This document shows, one piece after another, positions 7,964 through 15,923 of a DNA stretch of 46,423 nt. The first letter of the stretch is position 1, and each line of letters begins with the position of its first letter. Below the pieces are notes generated by a model. That model made no database searches and had not been told where the DNA came from. It saw nothing but the letters and a program-made list of their open reading frames with translations. The stretch covers positions 1 to 46,423 of the forward strand of contig PNLP01000055.1 of assembly GCA_013823135.1 (NCBI GenBank). The letters run 5' to 3'. A program made the position numbers and the translations under genes. This DNA comes from Planctomycetaceae bacterium (GTDB taxonomy: Bacteria > Planctomycetota > Planctomycetia > Gemmatales > Gemmataceae).

Positions 7964-8878
7964 TCACGCGTCGACGTCCCACACGACGACCTGCCCGCTC
8001 TCACCGCCCGCCGCACACGTCAATCCGTCCGGCGAGAACGCGGCGCAGTAGACTTTCCCCAAGCCCCACGCGAAGGACCGCAGTTCCTTCCCCGTACTCA
8101 CATCCCAGTTGCGAACGAAACCGTCGGCACCCGCAGTCATGAGTACCTGGCCGCCAGCGGTCCAACCCAACGCCCAAATCGCCGGATGGCGACCCGTTCC
8201 CGCAACAATGGTCGATGTCGGCTGGTCTCCACCCATGATCGGCCACAATTCGACGTACTTCCCGCGAGCCAGCGCCACAACCGACCCATCCGGCGAGAAG
8301 CGAATCGCCCCGCGGTGGTTGCCAGAAGGCCGGTTCAACTGTCGAACCCGCCCCCCCGTGGCCGGATTCCACAGACCCGCGTGATGACAGTTGCTCGCCG
8401 CCAGGAGTTTGCCATCGGGTGAGAAGTCGAGAACGGCCACGCCGCCACGCGGGCCGCAGGCGTAGTCGTGAGGTCGGGTTTTGTCGCCGGTCGGTTGTGC
8501 CGCGTTGTGCCAGATGGCGGTATCCCGCGACTCCGCCGCCGCGAGCATGGGTGCTTCACCCGGCCCGAACGCCAGTTCATGGGCGTACGAGCCGCTGAGG
8601 TCGGCGGCCAGCTCCCACGTGTCCGTTCGCCACACGGTGACACTCCTGTCAGTTGCCGCCGCGAGGAGTGGCGCACCCGGAGCGAACACCACCGCCTTCA
8701 CCGTGCCGAGCGTTCGGCCATCCGGCCAGTTGCCTGTGAGCTTGCGGACGAGTTTACCGCTGTTGGGTTCCCACAGGTGAACGGTGCGCGTGCCCCCGGT
8801 CGCAGTAGCGAGCAACTGCCCGTCGGCCGCGAACGCCATCGACTCGATCTTCCCGACGTGCGCTTTCCACACGATCAC
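7964..8878 (-). CDS. WD40-repeat protein, second of a tandem trio
   Basis: 304 aa, same length and architecture as its downstream neighbour: starts M-I-V-W-K-A-H, has repeated FSPDG and VHLWEP/VRNWD-type blade ends, and closes with SPDGLTCAAGGESG and VVVWDVDA. A GTG start at 8878 is set by a strong ribosome site (GGAGGTG) six bases upstream. It lies 24 bases after the third paralogue's stop, consistent with one operon of three. No signal peptide is visible. A single propeller built to bind protein partners is likely; the partner cannot be read from context. Confidence 0.85.
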   Translation of the reverse strand: MIVWKAHVGKIESMAFAADGQLLATATGGTRTVHLWEPNSGKLVRKLTGNWPDGRTLGTVKAVVFAPGAPLLAAATDRSVTVWRTDTWELAADLSGSYAHELAFGPGEAPMLAAAESRDTAIWHNAAQPTGDKTRPHDYACGPRGGVAVLDFSPDGKLLAASNCHHAGLWNPATGGRVRQLNRPSGNHRGAIRFSPDGSVVALARGKYVELWPIMGGDQPTSTIVAGTGRHPAIWALGWTAGGQVLMTAGADGFVRNWDVSTGKELRSFAWGLGKVYCAAFSPDGLTCAAGGESGQVVVWDVDA

Positions 8879-8902
8879 GGTTCACCTCCTGAACCCGCAC
8901 GG

Positions 8903-9835
8903 TCACGCATCGACATCCCACACGACAACCTGCCCCTTCTCGCCACCCGCCGCACACGTGAGGCCATCGGGCGAAAACGCGACGGAGTGAATTGGGCCAA
9001 TGCCCCAATCGAACGTGGAAACTGTATGCCCGGTTGCGACATCTTGGATGAAGCACCATCCCTGAGTGGTTCCCACGAGGAGGTGCCGACTATCAGGTGA
9101 GAATTCCAACACCGACAGATCGCCCGTTATCTGCCAGCTACTGAGCAAATCGTTTCCCCCAGGCCGCGCAAGGCTGATCTGGCTGGATGTACCCCAGACC
9201 AACTGCCCGTCACGCGACCAACCGAGCGCAGTGGCGGCCGCCGACCACTCGTCGTCAATAAAGGCGGGATCGCCGCCCCAAACGCAAACGCCGCTTGGCC
9301 CTCCTGTCGCGAGGGACCCACCGTCCCAGGAATACCCAATGCACACTGCTGGGCCGTGGAGCGGCTTTAGTTCTGTTCGGGTTCGAACATCTAGTCGATG
9401 GATCACATCGTAAGCACTGCTACCCCAACGGGGGAAATGAGCGATACCAAGCGCGAGCGTCAGGCCATCTGGCGTGAACGCGGCTTTGGTTGGTGGCGGG
9501 TTGAAATCATCGGATCGAAACACGATCTCGCGAGTGCTCGCCGCAAGGTCGAGCCGGTAAAGTCGCGTCCCGGCGGGCCACGTGTACGGCTCCGCAGCGG
9601 GCCAGTAGTAGAGAGCGCCGAAGTCCGGGGCAAGAATGGCGACCTCGCTCTGGTCGAATGACCAATTCCCAGCGAGTTCACCTGTCTTGGTATCCAATTG
9701 ATACAAGTGCTGTGGCAGATGTCCCATGCTCTCCGGTGTCATCCAAACTTCGAATGACATCAAGTACAGGCTCACGCCGTTTGGAGCGAATCGGAGAGAG
9801 TGAACCTCACTCGCCGGTGTCTTCAGAAGACGCAT
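8903..9835 (-). CDS. WD40-like propeller protein, first of a tandem trio
   Basis: 310 aa. The C-terminal half clearly matches the two downstream paralogues (SPDGLTCAAGGEKG, closing VVVWDVDA), while the N-terminal half has drifted: the blades are longer, with Trp/Tyr-rich loops such as YYWPAAEPYTW, and only weak GH/WD motifs. It starts MRLLKTPASEVHSLRF, aligned with the WKAH start of the others but lacking those residues. It is the promoter-proximal gene of the trio. The next gene upstream is divergent, with 81 bases between the starts, so the operon promoter should lie there. Confidence 0.78.
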   Translation of the reverse strand: MRLLKTPASEVHSLRFAPNGVSLYLMSFEVWMTPESMGHLPQHLYQLDTKTGELAGNWSFDQSEVAILAPDFGALYYWPAAEPYTWPAGTRLYRLDLAASTREIVFRSDDFNPPPTKAAFTPDGLTLALGIAHFPRWGSSAYDVIHRLDVRTRTELKPLHGPAVCIGYSWDGGSLATGGPSGVCVWGGDPAFIDDEWSAAATALGWSRDGQLVWGTSSQISLARPGGNDLLSSWQITGDLSVLEFSPDSRHLLVGTTQGWCFIQDVATGHTVSTFDWGIGPIHSVAFSPDGLTCAAGGEKGQVVVWDVDA

Positions 9836-9916
9836 CCACCATTCTCCCGTGTCGAATATTCACCTGTGTAAAATACCAGCACACTCTCCTCGGTCATGCA
9901 ATGACGGAAGGATGCC

Positions 9917-10753
9917 ATGCCGCCGCGAATTCTGATGTGTCCGCCGGACCACTACGGCATCGAATACGAAATCAATCCGTGGATGAACCGCTCACTCGGG
10001 GCGGTTCGGGCGCTGGCGTTCAAGCAATGGCAGCACCTCCACGATACCCTCGTGGGTCTCGGCGTGCAGGTCGAGACCATGACGCCGCAACCCGGCTTGC
10101 CCGATCTCGTGTTCACCGCGAACGCCGGGCTCGTGTTCCATTCCACGTTCCTCAGCAGTCGATTCAAGCACGACGTGCGGGCACGCGAGTCGCCACACTT
10201 CGACGCGTGGTTCGCCGAGCACGGCTTCTCGGTCGAGCACCTGCCCGAGAAGATGTACCACGAAGGTGCGGGCGATGCCCTCTTCTGCGGCGACACGCTG
10301 TTCGCGGGCTACCGCACCCGTTCCGATGCCTCGGCACACAACTGGGTCGGCACGAAACTCGGCGTCCGCGTGTTGCCACTGGAACTGGTGAATCAGCGCT
10401 TCTACCACTTAGATACGTGCTTCTGCCCGCTGGCTCCCGGCGAGGCGATCTACTTCCCCGGCGCGTTCGACGCTTACGGACTCCGTGTGCTCACCACGCA
10501 CGTCCCCAAGCTGATTCCCGTTGTCGAGGAAGAAGCGTTCCGCTTCGGCTGCAACGCCGTGGTGGTCGGGAAGACGTTGGTTCACAACAGCCGTTGCCCG
10601 GAACTTTCCGCGAGCCTGACGGCAGCGGGCTACCGGCCGATCGAAGTGGAGTTGGACGAGTTCTTGAAAGCCGGCGGCAGCGCGAAGTGCCTCACGCTGC
10701 GCCTGGACGGCGAGGAAGCCGCCGGATGGCGTGTTTCTACTCCGAGCGGTTGA
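9917..10753 (+). CDS. Arginine dihydrolase / dimethylargininase-like amidinotransferase-family enzyme
   Basis: 278 aa of the guanidine-modifying pentein fold. Visible motifs: CPPDHYGIEYEINPWM at the N-terminus (N20), FTANAGLVF (N69), HEGAGDALF (E116, D120), the catalytic pair H164/D166 in FYHLDTCF, and the nucleophile C258 in GGSAKCLTL. The N-terminal INPWM and the Asn at 69 resemble the arginine dihydrolase domain of cyanobacterial ArgZ/AgrE, which yields ornithine, ammonia and CO2, rather than an arginine deiminase that yields citrulline. The ornithine cyclodeaminase domain of those proteins is absent. Dimethylarginine hydrolase is the alternative. The ATG at 9917 has GGAAGG upstream. Confidence 0.8.
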   Translation: MPPRILMCPPDHYGIEYEINPWMNRSLGAVRALAFKQWQHLHDTLVGLGVQVETMTPQPGLPDLVFTANAGLVFHSTFLSSRFKHDVRARESPHFDAWFAEHGFSVEHLPEKMYHEGAGDALFCGDTLFAGYRTRSDASAHNWVGTKLGVRVLPLELVNQRFYHLDTCFCPLAPGEAIYFPGAFDAYGLRVLTTHVPKLIPVVEEEAFRFGCNAVVVGKTLVHNSRCPELSASLTAAGYRPIEVELDEFLKAGGSAKCLTLRLDGEEAAGWRVSTPSG

Positions 10754-10829
10754 GAATGAGGGTGAGTTGAGCGAAGGAGAAACCTCTTGCTGACAGTGCT
10801 GCAATCGTTCACAACTGGGAGCGAGAGCG

Positions 10830-10897
10830 TACTCTGATATTCATTCTTCCAGACGAGGACGGCCGTTCCTGGCATTATCACGACGGTTCCAGACGTG
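10830..10897 (+). repeat. Dispersed TTCTTCCAGAC/GGTTCCAG element, copy 1
   Basis: Contains CTCTGATAT, ATTCTTCCAGAC, GTTCCTGG and GGTTCCAGACG in the order and spacing of the other two copies. A small hairpin (CGTGTTT...AAACACG, 10894-10919) follows at once. Together with copy 2 it occupies the 395-base gap between the dihydrolase and epimerase genes, which holds no convincing reading frame. The central CCTGG palindrome is degraded compared with copy 2. Confidence 0.6.
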
Positions 10898-10955
10898 TTT
10901 GCCGTTCATGCGAAACACGAATTTCGCCGTAATTCTTTTTCTGAAAACGCTTTGC

Positions 10956-11034
10956 AAACACTCTGATATAGTTTCTTCCAGACAGATAAAACGGTTCCAG
11001 GGAGGGGTGTGCATATCGCCTGGAATCGTTTTCC
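10956..11034 (+). repeat. Dispersed TTCTTCCAGAC/GGTTCCAGG element, copy 2
   Basis: Order: ACACTCTGATATAG, TTTCTTCCAGAC, then a stem of GGTTCCAGG and CCTGGAATC around GTGCATATCG. It repeats copy 1 in tandem 126 bases downstream and matches copy 3 at 37811-37903 on the other strand, including the loop (GCATATCGCCTGGAA). It could be a mobile or regulatory RNA element; no protein frame is conserved. Confidence 0.65.
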
Positions 11035-11148
11035 TCCCACACCTGAGCTATTCGTGGTCTTGCTGAACCCCGCTTGAATCGAATTGTGATGTGAGGGTAG
11101 ACTTCGCTTTCCATGTAAGCCCCTCTCGACACCTACGGACTCCCGCTC

Positions 11149-12111
11149 ATGGACGAGCTTTCCCTGATTACCGGCGGCGCTGGCTTCATTGGTTCGCATC
11201 TGGCGGAGGAGTTGGTTCTCCGGGGCCGACCGGTTCGCATCTTCGACGATTTCAGCACCGGTTTGTGGTCTAACCTGTCACACCTCGATCCCACCCCCGA
11301 ACTCGTTGAAGGCAGCCTGACGGACCCTGCCGCTGTCGCCAAGGCGATGCACGGCGTCGGCGTGGTGTACCACCTCGGAGCGCTCGCGTCGGTGGCCCGC
11401 AGCGTCGAGAACCCAGCCGTGACGCACGCAGCCTGCGCGACGGGCACGCTCAACCTCCTCGACGCGGCCCGCACCTGCGGCGTGCGGCGAGTGGTCTACG
11501 CGGCCAGTTCGAGCGCCTACGGCGGGGCGATGGGGAGTTCGCTGGGGCAGTGCGAGAGCTTGCCGATGGTGGCGAAGTCGCCTTACGCGGCAGCGAAACT
11601 GGCCGGCGAACTGTACATGCAGGCGTTCGCGCACACTTACGGCATCGAAACCGTCCGGCTGCGATTCTTCAACATCTTCGGCCCCCGCCAGCGTGCGGAT
11701 AGCCCGTACTCGGGCGTGATCGCGCTGTTCACCGCGGCCATGCAACAGGGTCGCCGCCCAACGGTGCAGGGCGATGGCTTGCAATCGCGTGACTTCACTT
11801 ACGTGGCGAACGCCGTGGAAGCGATGCTGCGAGCCGCTGACGCACCGGAGGTGTCGGGGAACGTGTACAACGTCGGCACAGGCCGCACGGTCACGGTTCT
11901 CGATCTTGTGAAGTCGCTCAACCGCATCCTGGGAACGAACCTCAAGCCGGTGTTCGCCCCTGCTCGCAACGGCGACGTGAAGTTCTCGAAGGCGGACATT
12001 CGCAGCACCCGCGAAGACCTGGGATACGAGCCGATCGTGAACTTCGAGGAAGGCTTGGAGAAGACCGTCGAGTGGTATCTGGAAGCCCAGATGCGAACGG
12101 TAGGAATCTGA
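11149..12111 (+). CDS. NAD-dependent sugar-nucleotide epimerase/dehydratase (extended SDR)
   Basis: 320 aa extended short-chain dehydrogenase. The Rossmann motif GGAGFIGSH is at residues 9-17, D38/D39-type acidic residues follow beta-2 (IFDDFSTG), and the active-site pair is Y146/K150 in SPYAAAKLAGE, with the AASSSAYG serine strand before it. The RLRFFNIFGPRQ and YNVGTG motifs are those of UDP-glucose 4-epimerase/UDP-glucuronate-type enzymes acting on nucleotide sugars. The exact substrate cannot be set from sequence alone. It is probably used for cell-surface polysaccharide or glycan precursors. A strong hairpin follows its stop by four bases. Confidence 0.88.
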   Translation: MDELSLITGGAGFIGSHLAEELVLRGRPVRIFDDFSTGLWSNLSHLDPTPELVEGSLTDPAAVAKAMHGVGVVYHLGALASVARSVENPAVTHAACATGTLNLLDAARTCGVRRVVYAASSSAYGGAMGSSLGQCESLPMVAKSPYAAAKLAGELYMQAFAHTYGIETVRLRFFNIFGPRQRADSPYSGVIALFTAAMQQGRRPTVQGDGLQSRDFTYVANAVEAMLRAADAPEVSGNVYNVGTGRTVTVLDLVKSLNRILGTNLKPVFAPARNGDVKFSKADIRSTREDLGYEPIVNFEEGLEKTVEWYLEAQMRTVGI

Positions 12112-12115
12112 GGAA

Positions 12116-12158
12116 GTGCGGAATTGAAAACCCAGGTTCTTGGTTTTCAATTCCGCAC
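12116..12158. terminator. Bidirectional terminator between convergent epimerase and hom genes
   Basis: Perfect 17-bp stem (12116-12132 and 12142-12158) with a 9-base loop. The arms contain GGAATTGAAAACC and GGTTTTCAATTCC, so both strands carry AT-rich stem bases. A third partial copy of the arm (AATTCCGCACTT) lies at 12170-12181. It sits in the 73-base gap between converging stops at 12111 and 12185. Confidence 0.75.
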
Positions 12159-12184
12159 TCCGCGTTCCGAATTCCGCACTTCTG

Positions 12185-13534
12185 TCAGTCTCCCATGCTG
12201 AAGAAGACGGCCGGAGCGGCGGCGCTGGCTAGGCGGTTGATCTTCGCCAGAGCGGCCTTGAAGCGGCCTGTCTCCGCGTAGTGCGTCACGATCACCAGCG
12301 GAACCGGGCTGCCGCCACTCTCGGCCGCCTCGTGCTGAACCATGCTCGAAATGCTGATTTGCTCGTCCGCCAGGATGCGAGTCACATCGGCCAGCACGCC
12401 TGGCTTGTCCGCCACCAGCAACCGCAGGTAGAACCGGCTTCGCACCCGCTCAGCAGGTTCGATCTCGAACCCCTTGTTCGCCTTCGACCACAATTGCGCT
12501 GCGGCAAATGTGCATTGTGCTCGGCCAACGGCAATGTCGATCAGATCCGCGACCACGGAACTCGCCGTCGGCCCACGACCTGCTCCCGGTCCCTGATAAA
12601 GCGTCTCGCCAACGATGTCGCCGTGAACCAGAATCGCGTTGTACGCTCCCCGCACCTGTGCCAGCAGATCCGTGTGCCGCAGCAGAACCGGCGCGACATG
12701 CAATGCCACACGGCGGCCGGACTTCGACTCCCCCTCTCCTTGTCTCCCTCTCTCCCCCTCGACCTCGCCGGTCCACGCCTCCGCAAGCAACTTGATGGTG
12801 TAACCGAGCTCGTCGGCAAACCGGATGTCCATCGCATCGAGGGTGTCGATCCCGTTGCGTTGAATCTCGTGCGGTCGGGCGGCGACGCCGAACGCGATCT
12901 GAGCGAGAACCGCCAGCTTGTGGGCTGCGTCGGAGCCATCAACGTCCAGCGTCGGATCAGCTTCGGCATACCCGAGTTTCTGAGCCTCGGCCAGCGCTGC
13001 CGCGTAGGTCATCCCCTGCTCGGCCATCGCTGTCAGGATGAAGTTGGATGTACCGTTGAGAATGCCCTGAATCGCCGTGACCTGATTGGCCGCGAGACTC
13101 TCGCCAAGTGCCCGGATGATGGGCACACCGCCCGCAACCGCCGCTTCGAAGCACACCGCTCGCTGAGCCTTGCGGGCAGCCTCGAAGATTTCGTGACCGG
13201 CATCGGCAAGCAGCGCCTTGTTTGCTGTAACCACGTGCTTGCCCGCTGAGAGAGCATCGAGCACAACCTTTTTCGCGGTGGTTGTGCCGCCGATGAGTTC
13301 GACGACAACATGAACGCTCGGGTCATGAATCGCGGCCGCGTGGTCGGTGCTGATGAGTTCCTTCGGGATGATCGGGTCGCGGACCTTGCTCGGATCGCGG
13401 ACGACGATTCGTCGAAGCGCAAGCGGGCGTCCCGCACGCGAGGCGAGGCGATCACCGTGGCGAAGGAGAATCTCGGCCACGCCACCGCCAACGGTGCCGC
13501 AACCGATAAGTGCAATTCCAAGCGTGTCAAGCAT
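12185..13534 (-). CDS. hom: Homoserine dehydrogenase with ACT domain
   Basis: Reduces aspartate semialdehyde to homoserine in threonine and methionine synthesis. 449 aa: NAD(P)-binding GCGTVGGGV at 11-19, VVVELIGGTTTAKKVVLDAL and TANKALLA typical of the family, the FEAAVAGGVPII and ILNGTSNFILTAM substrate region, and the lysine in ADPTLDVDGSDAAHKLAVL. The C-terminal ~90 residues hold an ACT domain (LRLLVADKPGVLADVTRIL), so threonine feedback control is likely. An Arg/Glu/Gly/Ser-rich insert (about residues 255-273) interrupts the region between the catalytic and ACT domains; its DNA is a CT/AG-rich low-complexity run at 12720-12770. Confidence 0.95.
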   Translation of the reverse strand: MLDTLGIALIGCGTVGGGVAEILLRHGDRLASRAGRPLALRRIVVRDPSKVRDPIIPKELISTDHAAAIHDPSVHVVVELIGGTTTAKKVVLDALSAGKHVVTANKALLADAGHEIFEAARKAQRAVCFEAAVAGGVPIIRALGESLAANQVTAIQGILNGTSNFILTAMAEQGMTYAAALAEAQKLGYAEADPTLDVDGSDAAHKLAVLAQIAFGVAARPHEIQRNGIDTLDAMDIRFADELGYTIKLLAEAWTGEVEGERGRQGEGESKSGRRVALHVAPVLLRHTDLLAQVRGAYNAILVHGDIVGETLYQGPGAGRGPTASSVVADLIDIAVGRAQCTFAAAQLWSKANKGFEIEPAERVRSRFYLRLLVADKPGVLADVTRILADEQISISSMVQHEAAESGGSPVPLVIVTHYAETGRFKAALAKINRLASAAAPAVFFSMGD

Positions 13535-13598
13535 GTGCCCGGGCTCCGTGTTCGTTCCGGGCTATTATCGGGAGGGATGTGCGCACGGCTACAGGGGG

Positions 13599-14630
13599 TC
13601 ACCAGTCGCCGGGGAGAGTCTCGCCACCGGCACGAGTCGAAAGCGACTGCAAAGCGGTGATATCGGTGCTGTCGCGGAGGAAGCGAACGCTGCCGTCGGC
13701 GAGTGCCACGTTCACGCCGCTGGTGTGAAAGCTGCCCAGAGCGCCGAGCCGTGCCCACCACTGCGGCCCGAGCGTCGCCCAACTGATTTTGGGCGGCGGT
13801 GGTGGGATCATTGGAGGCGGCGGCGGAATTGGCGGCGTGTAAACCGAGCCGTGCTTGTGGTTGATCGTGACGGTCGAACCGACCAGGCACCCCGCCGCGT
13901 TCACCCCAGGCGGAGTCGCCCACACCATGTAGGTGGATGCGGGCTGAAGTGGCGGCATCGGTGGCGTGTCGAACGGAGCCGGGATGTACGAATCGAGGTT
14001 CGGATCCCCCACCATCCGTTCGCCAAAGAGCATCGTGTTGCTCGTGCCGTCGGAAATGTCCAGTATGCGAACGCCGCACTGATTGGCCTTGGGCTTCGAG
14101 CCTGGTCCGGTGGTAAAGAACACCCCATCGCACGGTGACATGTCCGGCGGGAACGGTTGCGTGCCACCGTTTCCGCCGTAAGTGCTCAGTGCGTACTGCC
14201 CGGTCGCGAGAGGTGCGGGTATGTCTGCTCCCGGGTGGCTCGGACAGATGTATGTCTTCACGAGGGTAGCCGCCCGCGAGGTGCCATTCGCTGCGGGGTT
14301 CGCGAAGTCCCATTGCTGGAAAAGCGGGGCTTGCTCGATATGCGGCAACAGCTCGACAAACAATGACGTGTATCGCGTTCCGCCCTGCTCGATGCCGCCA
14401 GGGAACTTGGTGTTCGTGTCGTGGTAGTTGTGTGCCGCCAGTGCGATCTGCTTCATGTTCCCCTGGCACCGCATCCGGTTGGCGGCCTCGCGAACCTTCT
14501 GCACAGCGGGGAGCAATAACCCGATCAGTACCGCGATGATGGCGATGACGACCAACAGTTCGATGAGTGTGAAACCCGCGAACGGGGTAGCACGGCGTGC
14601 GCGGTGAGTGAGGGAATCGTCCACAGGCAT
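13599..14630 (-). CDS. DUF1559 pseudopilin-like protein
   Basis: 343 aa. The N-terminus is a type II secretion/type IV pilin signal: basic head, then G-FTLIELLVVIAIIAVLIGLL with the conserved Glu at +5, so a prepilin peptidase site follows Gly. Next come the planctomycete DUF1559 hallmarks: LLPAVQKVREAANRM, NMKQIALAAHNYHD, and a C-terminal SFHTSGVNVALADGSVRFL (the HxxGxN...DGSV motif). The middle has a Pro run (PPIPPPPPM). These proteins are strongly expanded in planctomycetes and their role is unknown, perhaps in cell-surface structures. The ATG at 14630 is chosen; an in-frame TTG lies 12 bases upstream. Confidence 0.9.
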   Translation of the reverse strand: MPVDDSLTHRARRATPFAGFTLIELLVVIAIIAVLIGLLLPAVQKVREAANRMRCQGNMKQIALAAHNYHDTNTKFPGGIEQGGTRYTSLFVELLPHIEQAPLFQQWDFANPAANGTSRAATLVKTYICPSHPGADIPAPLATGQYALSTYGGNGGTQPFPPDMSPCDGVFFTTGPGSKPKANQCGVRILDISDGTSNTMLFGERMVGDPNLDSYIPAPFDTPPMPPLQPASTYMVWATPPGVNAAGCLVGSTVTINHKHGSVYTPPIPPPPPMIPPPPPKISWATLGPQWWARLGALGSFHTSGVNVALADGSVRFLRDSTDITALQSLSTRAGGETLPGDW

Positions 14631-14741
14631 TGGGGAACTCAAGGGCGCAGCCAGGATGCACAGTCATCATGACCGATCCACGCGGTTGAGTCCACCTGTG
14701 GGCGGGAAAACCACGGGATCACACACGACGGAATGAGCCGT

Positions 14742-15245
14742 TCACGCCATCGCTCGGTATTGTGCGGGTAAATCCAGCGGCGGTTCGGGTCGCTCATTCC
14801 GACCCCTACGCGCCACCGCGTCCCGCACTCTGTCGGCCCAACTTGGATCATCCGGCGAAACCACACAAACCGGGGCACCGTAACGGTTCTCAAGCCAGAC
14901 GCCCCAACTGTCGTCTATGTGGAGCGAGATTCCGAACCGGCTCGGATCCTTGCTCGGCCCCTGGCGGCCACAAACAGACTCGTGTTTGCTCTGGTTAATG
15001 ACGCCACTCACACGCACGCCGTAGCACCATAACCACCAGGCGATTTCTCTCGGCGGGCGGTTGGAAGTGGTGTACACCCAAACCTTGTGTCCTTCCGCGA
15101 TGAGATCACGAAGCAGAGTTCGGGCACCAAGTCGAAGAGGTTCACGAATCCAGCGACGCAGCCACCACGGCACGCGGTTCGGTTCGTAAAGCGATCCCGG
15201 TTGGTAACAGATGAGGGTGTCGTCGAGATCGAACGAGATCCACAT
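14742..15245 (-). CDS. HAD-superfamily hydrolase-like protein
   Basis: 167 aa. Starts MWISFDLDDTLI, so the HAD nucleophile motif DxDxT is D6, D8 and T10. Motif II is the VWVYTTSN stretch (a Thr at the end of a strand), and ISLHIDDSWGVWLEN gives the acidic pair of motif IV. It is short and has almost no cap domain, as in simple phosphatases. The open frame runs ~140 residues further upstream, but that part is antisense to the Uma2 gene and Arg-rich, so the ATG at 15245 is the start. Substrate unknown. No partner gene is obvious. Confidence 0.75.
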   Translation of the reverse strand: MWISFDLDDTLICYQPGSLYEPNRVPWWLRRWIREPLRLGARTLLRDLIAEGHKVWVYTTSNRPPREIAWWLWCYGVRVSGVINQSKHESVCGRQGPSKDPSRFGISLHIDDSWGVWLENRYGAPVCVVSPDDPSWADRVRDAVARRGRNERPEPPLDLPAQYRAMA

Positions 15246-15282
15246 GAATGTGGCTACGCGACTGAACACGTTGGAGTTCGCA

Positions 15283-15876
15283 TCACGGCAACAAATCGGC
15301 GATGCGAACGGGAGAAGTGGGCGCGGCAAGGGGAGCGACGGATTCCGTGGGGCCGAACGCCGCCTGCGAGCGATACGCCGCGCCGCCGCCGGGGATGGGT
15401 GCGGGGTCGCGGAAAACCCACAGTTGCCGGCCGTCCACGTCGAGCACCCAGTAATCCGCGATCCCCGCTGTCGCGTACAACTCCGCCTTCGACGTGATGT
15501 CGTAACGCAGCGACGAATCAGATACCTCAACGACGAGTGCCGCAGTGGTGGGATGGACACTCGAACTTCGTGGGCTCCCTTGCACGATCGCAATATCAGG
15601 TTGTGGATCAGTATTCTGCCCCACATCGAGAGGCATTTGAACGCAAACACGCCATCCCAATCCAAAGATCCCCCGCAACACGTTGTCAGTCAATTCCAGC
15701 GCGATCCGGTGTGGTGGGTTCATCGGTCCTTCCTCGATGATGACTCCATTGATGAGCCAGGCGCGCCGACCCTCAAAACACCCCATGTCACCGAGGGCGT
15801 GGAACTGATCCACGGTCCAGAGCAGGTTCCGTGGTGGACCCGACGGCACACGAACTGCAAACGCGGCTGGCGGCAT
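15283..15876 (-). CDS. Uma2-family (DUF820) PD-(D/E)XK putative endonuclease
   Basis: 197 aa. The family core is visible: a pre-strand HRIALELTDNVLRGIF, then DPQPDIAIV with the catalytic Asp, AALVVEVSDSSLRYD (E-x-S in place of E-x-K), a K in ITSKAELYATAGI, and IADYWVLDVDGRQLWVFRDP. The ATG at 15876 has an excellent AGGAGG site nine bases upstream, which rules out the longer open frame. Uma2 genes are common and multicopy in cyanobacteria and planctomycetes; their function is not settled. It stands between the HAD and UbiX genes on the same strand. Confidence 0.88.
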   Translation of the reverse strand: MPPAAFAVRVPSGPPRNLLWTVDQFHALGDMGCFEGRRAWLINGVIIEEGPMNPPHRIALELTDNVLRGIFGLGWRVCVQMPLDVGQNTDPQPDIAIVQGSPRSSSVHPTTAALVVEVSDSSLRYDITSKAELYATAGIADYWVLDVDGRQLWVFRDPAPIPGGGAAYRSQAAFGPTESVAPLAAPTSPVRIADLLP

Positions 15877-15923
15877 GCGTGATTCCTCCTGTGCTGAAAG
15901 AATACCGGAGAGCAATTTCTCGC

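Noticed and set aside
14742..15665. Long HAD-frame extension
   Set aside because: Residues before the ATG at 15245 are antisense to Uma2 and rich in Arg and Ser; the HAD motif begins right after the ATG.
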